Below, piece after piece: positions 42,570 to 54,115 of a stretch of 64,000 nucleotides of DNA. Source of the stretch: Maylandia zebra. Lineage: Eukaryota; Chordata; Actinopteri; Cichliformes; Cichlidae. The notes below the pieces were generated by a model that worked only from the letters and a program-made list of their open reading frames with translations, was not told the DNA's origin and did not search any database. The translations under genes and the position numbers were made by a program. The stretch lies in NCBI RefSeq assembly GCF_041146795.1, contig NC_135187.1, forward strand, positions 5,467,556-5,531,555, written 5' to 3'. The stretch's first letter is position 1, and every line of letters starts with the position of its first letter.

Positions 42570-44675
42570 GCCACTTAAAAAGAGTTTCTGATTTCTGCTG
42601 CCCTCTTGGCCAGATTACTCTTAAAAAAAGACATTTTTAATGTCAACAAGATTTTTTTAATCTTACTTATGTCTTGTAAACCTTTCCCTTTTACTCTTGC
42701 TGTCATTCTTCTGGCACAAATCATTGCTGACACTCGTCTCCACCCATTCCACCCTACCTTTCACTTCTTCTATGCAAATATGATCCAGTCAGTATGCTTT
42801 CTCATTTAATTTGCAGGAAGAATGTCATTACATAAACTGACAAGACTGTGTAACATTTTTAAATGTTGATAAAGAAATACGATCTGGTTGAGATATTCCA
42901 TGTGTTTGTCAAAGCACTCATTAAAAATAATCGAGAATGACCAACATCAGTCTAAAATAAGTGTGTGTAAACAAATGGAAGCATTACCATTATTCAGTCT
43001 TTACAAAACGTCTTTAAAAGGCTGAATCAGACATGAAATTTATAAGAACACTTAACTACGCACTTCTGTACCTGTGTACGGGAAACCTTTTATTCTACCC
43101 AGGATAAAGAATCAGAGCTGCAAAAGTTCCGCTGTGAAACAACGTAACTGTGAAAAGGACACAAAAAAATCGAAAGAAACACGATCCTGAGATCAGACTG
43201 CGATCCAAAATGTAATAGCTTTTCTTGCCTTCAAATAAACCACAACATAATAGAAGCAACAAAAACATCTGCACATTTGATTTATCCTTCACGTTGCGGA
43301 GGTATAGAGACATCGGAGCATGTGTCCCGAAGGAAGTCCTCTAATGCGCGTATCGAGCCAGGCTTCTTTACAGCCGAGTGACCTCAGTGACGGCGTTTGA
43401 AGCCTCGCTGATTCAGAAAGTGTTATAACGAGAAGGTTTTGTTTTAATTTCAAGTTGATGTGTTGTGAGGTGGGGTACAGGATCAACACCTCCTGATCTT
43501 ATGGGTATCATTATTATAGACAGGCTTGCTGTGGGTTACTTGTACCCACCTGCCTCCTCAGTATCATGTAAAATGGGTTTCTCCAAATAAGGGAGGTTAT
43601 TACCAAAAGAGAAAGTGAATCAAGCACATTGGAAAAATTATTTTAATAAAATTGATAGATGTCAGCATCAGCCGAGTATTCCTAAGCACAATCACTGTCC
43701 CATTGTTAGAAAACACTGCACTGGTTTTAACATAAACATCTCATGTCCTAAGAAATAACTAGCTGAAACACAGACAGGTTTTTTGACATTGGTAGACCTC
43801 TATTACCATTACCTACACATTATTCAAAGTTTCGATGAATGAATGAACCACAAAAATATTAAATTTTTATTTTTGTTCTTGGTAGTGTTTCGTCCCTTCC
43901 TGACACTGTTGTAAGAAATCCTTAAGGCCATGTTGGATGATTGAAATGAGAGTAAAACTTTTGACCAGCCTCGAGAAATGAACCTTTTTTAAGAGAATTT
44001 TATTATGACCTATGAGGCATCCAGCAAAGATAATTCAAATGATGAAGATCATTTGCTGCCACACTACTTTAATTTTTCAATCATATTTTAATCCTCTGTA
44101 GATGTTGAAGTTAACCCTGTTACACACTACTCAAATCTTTCCATTAAATTGATTTTTAATATTATTTATATACATGAATCCTTGTAATCAAGGTGTAGTT
44201 CTGTTTTCTAAAGTATTTGTATATGTATATGGTTTAATGAAAAAGTATTTTTACTTTGGATGCTGAAAGTAAAATTGTCTCTCTGTAAGTCTCAGCACAC
44301 CACTGGGTTACAGTAACTCCTGAATCTAACATGTAGACCAAAAGAATTGAATAGAAATTAAAGTTCCAACTAAATAAAATTTTAACCAGAGAAAACAAGT
44401 GTTTCTCTGGTGGATATTCCTTATTAATAGATCACTAAAGGTTGCCAGGAGTTCATTCAGGAGTTCACTGTGTCTCTTATTGTTTCTCTTACTGTTAAGA
44501 GACCAATAAATGAACCTGTTCACCATTTTAACTAATTATTGTTATGCATCCAGTCATGATAAATACAAGAAGACAACAAGAGAGTGTATGGATCTTAATA
44601 GTTTCTGACGTTTTGTTGTTGTTGTTTTTTTTTTAAACTTCAACATCAAACAATCGTAAAAAGATTAGATTAAAA
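42570..44675. other. Intergenic, no gene supported
   Basis: AT-rich. A moderately CpG-containing patch at 43300-43450 has short frames on the minus strand but no recognised domain. Confidence 0.4.
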
Positions 44676-44677
44676 AA

Positions 44678-44679
<2 letters not shown>

Positions 44680-44759
<80 letters not shown>
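44680..44759. repeat. (GT)40 microsatellite
   Basis: About 80 bases of uninterrupted GT repeat, located just 3' of the transmembrane exon of the class I gene and so possibly in its last intron. Confidence 0.98.
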
Positions 44760-44761
<2 letters not shown>

Positions 44762-44962
44762 ACATTATTATTCCAGAGTGCATTTCAGATCAAACGGACA
44801 AAATGAAAAAAAGGACAAGTAAAGACAAATATTTTCAGGTTTTAAATGAATTCAGAAATAATTGTCTAATATGTACAACACTGCAGAAAAAATGTAACAA
44901 TAAACAAGCCTCTGAATGCTGCTACCGCTCTGTTGTTGAAACAGCTTCTGTGAATCGCTCAC

Positions 44963-47900
44963 CTTTCTTTTTGTAAACAACTAATCCAACAGCAGCAATT
45001 AGCATGACCACAGCACCCACTGCAACAATGATGGGGATGGGCGTGTCAAAGTGCGACTCTCCTGAAGAACAAACAAAACAGCAGGTTAGAACAGAAGTGC
45101 ATCCATCCACCTATAATGTTCAACTAGTTAGTCTATGAATCACATGCTGCTGAAGGGAAGTGAAAATACACTGTACTGCGTGTCTATTGATGTGACCATA
45201 CACACTATTCACTACCTGCACATACAGTAGATGCAGAACACTTGTATTATTTGCCCTTTAAAGATGTTACAGTAGCTCTGTATTTCTGTCTGAAAAACAC
45301 CTGTAAATGCATTCAGTAACAGCCCTCCGGTTGCAAGGCTAAAAAAAATAACCGAGGGTTTAATGGATTAAACACATTTTGTTGAACTAGTAAATATAAA
45401 AGTTCCAAAATGGCTATCAGAGTTTTATGGTCTAAATAGTGAAAGTTTGGGAATGTTGACAGCAGTAACAGCTCAACTATTTGAAACAAGAGAAAAAAAT
45501 AAAAGCACTGAAAAATTATTGTTTTTTGTTTCTGTTAGTGTCTCCATTGGGTATTCTCACAGTAACCATAGTAACAGCTATTCTTATTCTTCTTGTAGAT
45601 CCACTGTATCAGTAATGAAAATGAATTACCTGATTTTCTTTTAGATTCATCGTTACCATTTGTGGTTTTACCCCAGTTGGTTCTGATCTCTGTTTTATTC
45701 AGTGTGGTGCTGTTCTCAACATCAGAGAGCTGAAACACACACTCGTATCTTCTCCAGTCTTCGGGTGTGAGTGATGAAATATTCAGGCAAATACTCAGCT
45801 GGAAGGTCCCATCATTGTTGGGGAGGATCTCTCCTATCGCTACACCTTCATGAAGCTTATCTCCATCTTTCTTCCAGAACATCTCAGCTCTGTCAGGATA
45901 GAAACCTGTAGCATGGCAGCTGACTGGAGAGGAGGGATTCTTCTGGATAAGAGACACTGACGGAAGAACTGGAGAGAGGGAAGGTGGGAAAAAGAGATGG
46001 AAACAAAAGGACAATCGATGGAAGAGAAACAGAAAAATGGCAAAGAAAGAAATTTAATAGGGAGATATGAACAAAAAACATTGATATCAAACTCACACAA
46101 CACATCTAGGAGGCTCAGTGGCACTGGCATTTTAAAGATGTTAGGAGGCTAGAAGAATAAAGAAAAATGTCTTGTGGTGCAAGTAAAAAAAGTCTACAAA
46201 ATAAATCATGTATATCATTTTAGCTTCAGTTTGTGATTTGTTTGTAACCTTGTACTTTTTTTTATAATTAGTTGTTTGTTCTCTGCCCCACTCTCTGGGT
46301 TCACATATGCCTTGTGTGTGTGAATAAATACTGTGTAGCCACTAAACTTTATAAGCTCATGTGATTCTACCTTTTGTCTGTGGGAAGCTTTTCTCATACT
46401 CCACATACAGCTTCAGATACTCTGGACAAATCTTGGTGAGGTCATTTTCTTTGTGTTTTATTCCAGGTTGGTCAGTATCCCATTTCAGTTTGGTAACATC
46501 AGCCTCTGGTTTCAGTGCGATCCATTTCCCTTTCTCCAGATCAAATTTAAGGAAGTCTTCTCCGTTATAATGATACTGTGTCATACCAATAACCTCCCCA
46601 GTGGTTTCATCCCATTCACAGCCATCTATCCTCTGTAAAATGTGGACACCTGAAGAGAGAAAGGAAGAATACATTTCAATGAACAATTTTAATACTGTCA
46701 TTTGTGTAAGGCTCTATTGTTCTCCAAGCATTAGTTTGTTTTGTGATTCAAGTCACACTATCTGAGAACTTTTTATTAGTATAACTAATGGAAGCTAATT
46801 GAAATGCTACAGAACTTATAAATGAACCTGATTAATCAAGTTTATGAGAAAAAAGATGGACGACAAGAATAAAACTGATTTAATTCAGAGTATACTCCAC
46901 AGCCAGCAAGTACGACACAGCCAGGCTTTCTTTGTGAGACCCAACGGTATCACAAAAGTGGTTATCATCTTTCTCTGTTAAGCTGGGCTTCCTGGTTCAG
47001 GCTCTGTGTGTGCTCATATTAAAAAAGGCATTTCACAGGTCTAGGGTCAAATGGTGGAGAGTCCCAGATATAAACCTAGTGGGAGTAACCCCCCACAGAG
47101 GGACAAAAGGACCCCCTGATGATCTCGCCTGAGCCAAGGTGTGAAATTGGGTGTGGGTCCCAATCAGCCAGAGTTTCGGGTGTGTTCATTGTGAAACCTG
47201 GCCCCACCTTATCATGCGAATTCCTGAGATCAGATGGCCCAGGATGTGAGTGGGCGTTAAGGCGTCTGGGAAGGGATCTCAAAACTGGATTATAGATGGC
47301 AGACAGTTGGTGTCGTAAACCCCCGCCTCTGTTCAAAGATGGTCGCTCACAGTGGACATAGATGGCTTCTTTCACTCCTCTTTCAAACCATCTGTCCTCT
47401 CTGTCCAAAATGTGAACATTGGCATCCTCGAAAGAGTGTCCTTTATCCTTAAGATGCAGATGGACTGCTGAGTCTTGTCCTGTGGAGGACAGGACAAGAC
47501 TGTGGAGGACAGGACAAGACTCAGCAGTCCATCTGCATCTTAAGGATAAAGGACACCCAGTTTCACACCTTGGGTCAGGCGATTAGAGGATGATCAGGGG
47601 GTCCTTTTGTCCCTCTGTGGGGGTTACTCCCACTAGGTTTATATCTGGGACTCTCCACCATTTGACCTTAGAACTGAAGAAGCTTCTCGGATGAGAGGTG
47701 AAACGTCTTCAAGTAACTTAAAGAAGTCCAGACGCTTTTCTTTGCAAGCTCCTTTGGTTATGGCTGAGTGTGCTCTAGGTTCTGCTATGAATCTGTGAGG
47801 TGACGGCTGTGCATTTAAACTGGGTCCATTTAAAAATAAAAGATTACACTCACAGTCTAAAGGAGATGTGGAATCTCTTTAGTTTCTCAGCAGAAAGGTA

Positions 47901-50463
47901 AAATTGATTCATTTCATTGATGGAACAGCTATTTTTGATGTGTGGTCTGTGTTATAGTAGATTTAATTCCAGAACTTTAAATGACTAATAAGAAGTATTA
48001 CAACATCTATATATATTTTTTGCACCACCAAATGAGTACATATGCATTCCTGTGACTATGCAACATAAAGTTTGCACTACTGTAACTGGACAGCTGCACT
48101 TCATTCATTATTTTGCTTTGTAATATTACCCCTTTGGAGCTGTCTGACAACTAGGCTATAAATTCTAAGAAACTGAAAAACCGTTGCAAAATAAAACATT
48201 TTAAAGACAAAATCTAAACGTCTCTGTCCTTAACCTCCTAGGACCTGGCGATGTGATGTGATGAAAATGTGATGTCCACATATGTGGACATCACATTTTG
48301 GGTTATTTAGACCAAAATACTCAATTTTGCTCTACAGGGGCCTGATATCCACTTACGAAGACATTATACTGCAACTGTTCTATCAAAATTTTAAATGAAT
48401 ATCCTCATATGTGGCTCTCATTTTTCTTAAAAACAAAAATAAGGTAAAAAAAAAATCTGGTAATTCTTTGTTTTTACATTCATCGGGCCCCAATATGCCC
48501 AAATATCAAAGAGAAATTAAAAATGCATACCATTGAAGAGTTCGGGTCTTATGAGGTTAAAGTAAGAAGTTTTTGTATATTCAATGTTTCATTATCATTT
48601 AGGGTAAGGTATAACAGAAATACTGCACCTTCACTTTGATTGAACTGCTGTTTCAAACTAGAAATCAGCTCTCTGAAGAAGTTTGGCTGATCCTCAAAAC
48701 ACTTGTGCTTGTACCAGTCCAGTTGCTCAGGGTGTTTTTTTAAAATGTTCTTCGCCCACTCCTGTCTTGGTTCCAATATCTTCTTGCTCACGTCACAGTA
48801 ACCCATCTGAACGCCATCAACCATCAGCACACCAACGAATTCTGGGATGTTCAGAACTCCAGAGGATCCAGTGATAAAATAGTTCAGCGAGTGTTTCACT
48901 GTAGGACAATGTTTATAATGGTAGCAATTAATTCAGATGCACAAAAAGTATCAGAAATACAGGGAGTGCAGAATTATTAGGCAAATGAGTATTTTGTCCA
49001 CATCATCCTCTTCATGCATGTTGTCTTACTCCAAGCTGTATAGGCTCGAAAGCCTACTACCAATTAAGCATATTAGGTGATGTGCATCTCTTTAATGAGA
49101 AGGGGTGTGGTCTAATGACATCAACACCCTATATCAGGTGTGCATAATTATTAGGCAACGTCCTTTCCTTTGGCAAAATGGGTCAAAAGAAGGACTTGAC
49201 AGGCTCAGAAAAGTCAAAAATAGTGAGATATCTTGCAGAGGGATGCAGCAGTCTCAAAATTGCAAAGCTTCTGAAGCGTGATCATCGAACAATCAAGCGT
49301 TTCATTCAAAATAGTCAACAGCGTCGCAAGAAGCGTGTGGAAAAACCAAGGCGCAAAATAACTGCCCATGAACTGAGAAAAGTCAAGCGTGCAGCTGCCA
49401 AGATGCCACTTGCCACCAGTTTGGCCATATTTCAGAGCTGCAACATCACTGGAGTGCCCAAAAGCACAAGGTGTGCAATACTCAGAGACATGGCCAAGGT
49501 AAGAAAGGCTGAAAGACGACCACCACTGAACAAGACGCACAAGCTGAAACGTCAAGACTGGGCCAAGAAATATCTCAAGACTGGTTTTTCTAAGGTTTTA
49601 TGGGCTGATGAAATGAGAGTGAGTCTTGATGGGCCAGATGGATGGGCCCGTGGCTGGATTGGTAAAGGGCAGAGAGCTCCAATGAGTTTTTTGGGTTCAT
49701 TGAGAACATGGTTGTTGTTCAATAATAAAATTATTCCTCAAAAATACAACTTGCCTAATAATTCTGCACTCCCTGTATAATTCATTTAGTTATCCAGGCT
49801 GCATCCTTTCTCTCGCCCAGTGACAGATCAGATAGACTACTAGATTATTCAGTCAAAAAAATCTCATTTAATCTGCACTAACAGAGACAGAAGGCTCTAC
49901 AGCAGGACTGTGCAGCTTTTAATTTATATTTTGACAAAGATTTGGGGCTAAAGGACCAATGTGGCTGAAACGCATTGCATGTGCAAATTATCAAGAATGT
50001 CCAAAACTATTAATATTCAACCTAAATCTTAAAAAAAAAAACTTATTTAATAGGTCACATCTGACATGAATAGAATAGTTACCTTTTACCAAACGAATGT
50101 AAAATGAGATTTAAAGCAACTCCTACCCAGTGCAAACATGTAAAAAACTTTGCAGTTCTAAAGGTATAGATTGCAAACTATCTCCTACACGTGGTCAGCA
50201 ATAGAGTCACAGCAGCGGTGACAATGAAATTCAGTTGTCAAAGTATACCTGATAAAACATGGATCTTTTAAATTCTAGAAAATAAATATAAAAACTGAGT
50301 TTACAACATTCGGGCTAAAAGAGCTTTAAAGTGAAACAAAGCAAAAACTCAGCTTTAGGTCAGATGACTCTGCTGTCAGAGCTCAAAGGTTTAATGTTTT
50401 TTTCTTACCTGCGAATGAGCCATAGCACAGAAGAATCAACAAAAACATCTTTTCTTTAGCCAT
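44963..50463 (-). CDS. MHC class I heavy chain, locus 1 (probably non-classical)
   Basis: Antigen-presentation-type membrane glycoprotein heavy chain. Exons on the minus strand: signal peptide 50463-50409 (MAKEKMFLLILLCYGSFA), alpha-1 48898-48629, alpha-2 46649-46371, alpha-3 45968-45672 (or to 45630 with an alternative donor), transmembrane 45061-44963. All junctions are GT/AG, phase 1. Alpha-2 has [15 protein letters not shown] and ICPEYLKLYVEYEKSF; alpha-3 has [20 protein letters not shown] and RYECVFQLS, completing the Ig disulphide. The membrane helix is IIVAVGAVVMLIAAVGLVVY. No cytoplasmic exon was found. Alpha-1 ends KQQFNQSEG where classical fish molecules have arginine, and carries extra cysteines (GYCDV, HKCFED), suggesting a non-classical role. 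Intron 1 carries a Tc1 derivative, intron 2 Penelope ends. Confidence 0.85.
47035..47760. mobile_element. Head-to-head Penelope-like fragments
   Basis: The left part (47035-47480) reads on the minus strand VHILDREDRWFERGVKEAIY and RPSLNRGGGLRHQLSAIYNP, the C-terminal region of a GIY-YIG-type endonuclease typical of Penelope-like retroelements. The right part (47490-47760) carries the same 3' end in the opposite orientation, starting with a repeated ggaggacaggacaagact. The pair forms a large imperfect inverted repeat inside the intron between alpha-1 and alpha-2 of class I locus 1. Confidence 0.6.
48960..49775 (+). mobile_element. Tc1-like element A, internal-deletion derivative
   Basis: Both inverted ends are present (cagggagtgcagaattatta on the left and its inverse on the right) with TA at 48958-48959 and 49776-49777. 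The transposase frame from 49178 is intact through the first catalytic block (VLWADEMRVS) to GKGQRAP, then joins unrelated sequence, so the second and third acidic residues are deleted. It lies in intron 1 of class I locus 1, opposite in orientation to that gene, and is non-autonomous. Confidence 0.92.
49178..49780 (+). pseudogene. Truncated Tc1 transposase
   Basis: The first about 170 residues match transposase A at 23214-24326 with very few differences, including MGQKKDLTGSEKSKIVRYLA. The following 30 codons are derived from the deletion junction. DNA-binding domains remain, so the product could bind ends without cutting; that is an inference. Confidence 0.85.
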
Positions 50464-50469
50464 AATGTT

Positions 50470-51170
50470 GCTCTTGTTCCGTCTAACATGTAAAGACCTT
50501 TGAGGTTTGTTTAACTTAAGCAGCTATTGCAGCATCTACTCCTGATTTCTGCTCCTAATAATCTGCCTGCACTCGCCCACTTTCCCACATGCCTGTACCT
50601 GTATTAGTCTGATATAAACTGCTTCTTTAGAACACAGAATTGGAAGGATCAGTTTTGTTGTAACACACTGAGAGCAGGGTCACAAAATACTTAAAAAACA
50701 GTGTCTCTTTATGATATTCTGATTTTCTTCTAATTATGTTCTTTCAGCTGTTCATGTGTCTATGGTTTGTTTAGCATGTATGTATTTTATTTGAGTTATT
50801 TTCATAAATTCAAGATTCAGTTTATATTTAAAGAGTGTACATGACCTGCTGTTCAGATAAATAGGTAAATAATGTTTTGATTTATGAATAGTTGTAACAA
50901 TGATAATAGCCTGATAATAGCCACTGGCTATCAGCAGTCCACAGGGATTTGTCTGCAGAGGAGCAGAGCTCAGCCAGTCTTCTTCCTGCTGATTAGCCAG
51001 CTCAGTCTGGCCTTTAAAAAGGCTTCAAAATAAAAAGGCTTTCATGGAAATTTCAGACCTTGTTTTTTTCCATTTTAAAAGCTGTTTTTATTAAGCCATC
51101 TGTCTTTTTTAAATTTAAATATATTCTGATCTGTCTGCACTTCCCATCTTGCCTCTACCTGCCTCCAGTG
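50470..51170. other. Upstream region of class I locus 1, no gene seen
   Basis: The promoter of locus 1 should lie just above 50463, but I identified no clear interferon-response or TATA element by eye. No coding sequence is supported. Confidence 0.4.
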
Positions 51171-51178
51171 CATCCCAG

Positions 51179-51440
51179 TTTCACATTTTGTCACATTAAA
51201 GCATTGTTAAAAAACGCATTAAATCGATTTTTTTTACCTTAAAGTTCTGCATACAATACCCCATAGTGTAAAAATGAGAAACATTTGCTTAAAATTCTTG
51301 CAAACCTAGTTGAAGTCTCAAGTCTTGTTGAGTCCTTAAGGTGTTTTGAGCATGATGTTACAAGCTTGGCGCACCTATTTTGGGGCATTTTCTCCCATTC
51401 TTCTTTCAGGATCTCTTCAGCTCCCTCAGGTTAGGGGAGT
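51179..51440. mobile_element. Tc1-like transposon remnant
   Basis: Contains tcacattttgtcacattaaa and a segment (acaagcttggcgcacctatt ... tctcccattcttctttcagg) of a type seen antisense in fish Tc1-like transposase pseudogenes. Strongly decayed with no open frame. Confidence 0.4.
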
Positions 51441-51449
51441 GTCAGTTAT

Positions 51450-54110
51450 TCTTTAACCCCTCAACAACTAGTGTCTCATATTACACAAACACAGTTTTTC
51501 TGAGTTTTTGAGACTTCTGATTTAATGACCAAGTTTCTCTGTAATGCGGAAACAGAGCACGCTGTGGATTAGACCATACCAGCTTCAGCTCATTGATCTC
51601 AAACACCCTCTTCTCCACACAATAAACTGCTCTACAAGTACAATTTGTGTGTGTTGGCTCATTGGCAAGAGTTCACTGCTCCATCACTTAGTGCTGCTTC
51701 ATCTACAGTGCATTTATGGTTCAGAGAGCGTGACACATTTGCAGTCTGCTCCAATCCAGGGACTGCCCGTCTGCCTGCAGTGAGCTGTGTTGCCAGATGG
51801 GGGCAGTCTACAGACTACATGGTAAATTCTATTTGGATTAAGAATTATATCATTACAAATCATTGAACTCCATCCAAGCCTCAGTTTTCATCTTTATCAC
51901 CAACAGCTCCTAGATTGCAGGGGGGCATCTTGTCCTAAATCCTCTCACCCCTGCAATTCTGTTCTGCCATGATGGTTCATCTCAGTCTATTTGCTAAATA
52001 CATTCATTTCTCTATCACAATAAATCATGTTCAGTTTTTCCACGTGATCTCTTTTTCTTGAACTTTAGTTGATGAGATATTCAAAACCTTCACAATTTTG
52101 AGAAACAGAATTTTGAAATTATTCTGTAGAATTTATAAAAACAGTTTTTAAGTGATTGGTGAACCTCTGTCCGTCTATATCTCTGAGGAAGTCTGCCTCA
52201 GTCAGTCCACTTTTATGCTCGCCACATCACTTTGTGACAGGGAATCAGAGAAGTTCAGAACATGCAGAGTGGTCAAAAAGCATGCTCGAGATAAGTACCT
52301 CAAAGAGGTCTTGGATCAGCAGACCAGACAGCGTTCATGGGCTCATTATAAACTACACGCAGTAAACAGAAAAGTGAAAAGGCTGTAAAATTGCCGTAAG
52401 CATTTATACAGTGTGTACAAAGTGTAATTTTCCGGTTGAGCTTTAATCAATGCCTCCGCAGTGACGCCTTCTGGGAAAGAGCTTAATTACATGCATATGA
52501 TCGGCTGCCTCGTTCACCTACAGCAGTGCCGAGGACACTTAACCACGCATGTGACATTTTGTGTGCATTTATAAAGAAATGATCACATATGCACTTACTG
52601 CATAAAAAACCCACACAATGTCCAAATATTTGTTATGTTCTAAAAGAGAAAAAAGCTCTTTAAAAAAAAATCTAAAGTTCACACAACACAAAACACGTTT
52701 GTTGATCAGTGTCTGATATGTGGATTTAAGGCCTAACATCAACAATTAACCTGTTCTACAAAATTGTTTTTAATTGAGACAATTTTTTTTCTTAAAAATA
52801 TATCAGGGGCGTTCATTTCTCTACGATGATAAACATCTTTCTGTCTTTTTTACTTTTTTAGAAAATTGAACAAAAATTAATAAGGTTGTGTATTTGCAGT
52901 TTAGCCCTTAATGCTTCTAAAAACATTTTAATAGCGCTTTAAAAAAAAGTCAATAAAGAAAACAAATACAGTAGTTAAGAGATTTATCATTTTTATTTAT
53001 TTGTATTTTAATGAAAAATGACTGAAAACCATTTTTATGTGAGCAACAAAACACAGGACAGTATCCCCCCCAAAAATCCCTGATTTCTGTCACATTTTTA
53101 TGCTTTGAGTTTTCTGGCTGATGATTATCACTAAATTTTGAAAATGATTGCGAGGCCGTCATATTTGACATTAAGTTGAATAAAATAATTATCAAGGCAG
53201 CCAGAAGGGGCATAATTGCATCTCATCTGCATATCATTATTGAGATACACACTCGTGACACAGATATACACTCATAACATTTTGGTAAATATTGGGGGTG
53301 GGGGAATCATAAATTCATTTTATTGGAAAATAAAACAACTTTAAGCAAAGTGTTGCATGACACTGCCAAAAACCTTTGGCCAGCTGATCCAGCTGAAAGC
53401 AGTGGGTCAGGCTCTGGTTTGACACTTAAGAACATAATTAATGTAGAGCGACCTTTTAATACCCACACAGGAGAACAGGCAGTGTTGGAGACACACGGGA
53501 CAGTTCGATGTTTCTGAGCACTGAAACTCAAACTGAAAACTACTAAAAGTTGTTAATATGGATGAAATGGATATTACAGATTCTGACTTGTCTCTTTCAG
53601 TAACAACTGAATGATCATATGATGGTATTAAAAATTACTAGAAATTTAAGAACTGTTATTTAGAAAAATCACTAATAAAATAACCATGAATCTTCGGTTC
53701 CCTAAACTTGTCTAACTGGAGGGGTGTATCATCGGTTGTAGGGTGCTGTGTTTGTCTACGTGATGTTGATTCAGTCACACAGAGAGTTCAGTGACACTGA
53801 CAGGAGCTGGAGGGTTAAAAAAATAAAACAATTTCAGTTAGTCCACTTGTGGAATGGCTTTTGTATGAAACATTAGTGAAACTTTTTTTAATTCACAAAC
53901 TAAAATATAAGTTTTTTTTCTTAATCTTAAGAATATTAACAGCATCAACAGCCTCTAAGAATGTACATATTTTCCAGCCCAGCTTGGATCTCCATCAGTT
54001 ATTCCCAAAGTAATAATAATAATGAAAAACGAAGCCAGGAAGAAAGATTCAAGCCTCACATTTTAGACAATCCACAGTATCAACAAACTAAATTACTCAA
54101 ATATGTTTTT
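51450..54110. other. No supported gene; possible 3' region of class I locus 2
   Basis: A 78-codon plus-strand frame at 52152-52388 (DKYLKEVLDQQTRQRSWAHY) is unrecognised. On the minus strand an AATAAA occurs near 53320 that could serve the class I gene whose alpha-3 exon is at 54116-54418, but I could not find its transmembrane or cytoplasmic exons. Confidence 0.3.
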
Positions 54111-54115
54111 CTCAC

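Noticed and set aside
44680..44976. ORF starting with a CV repeat
   Set aside because: It is translation of the GT microsatellite followed by antisense of the class I transmembrane region.
52152..52388. 78-codon plus-strand ORF
   Set aside because: No recognised domain and no splice or repeat context; left as unknown rather than called a gene.
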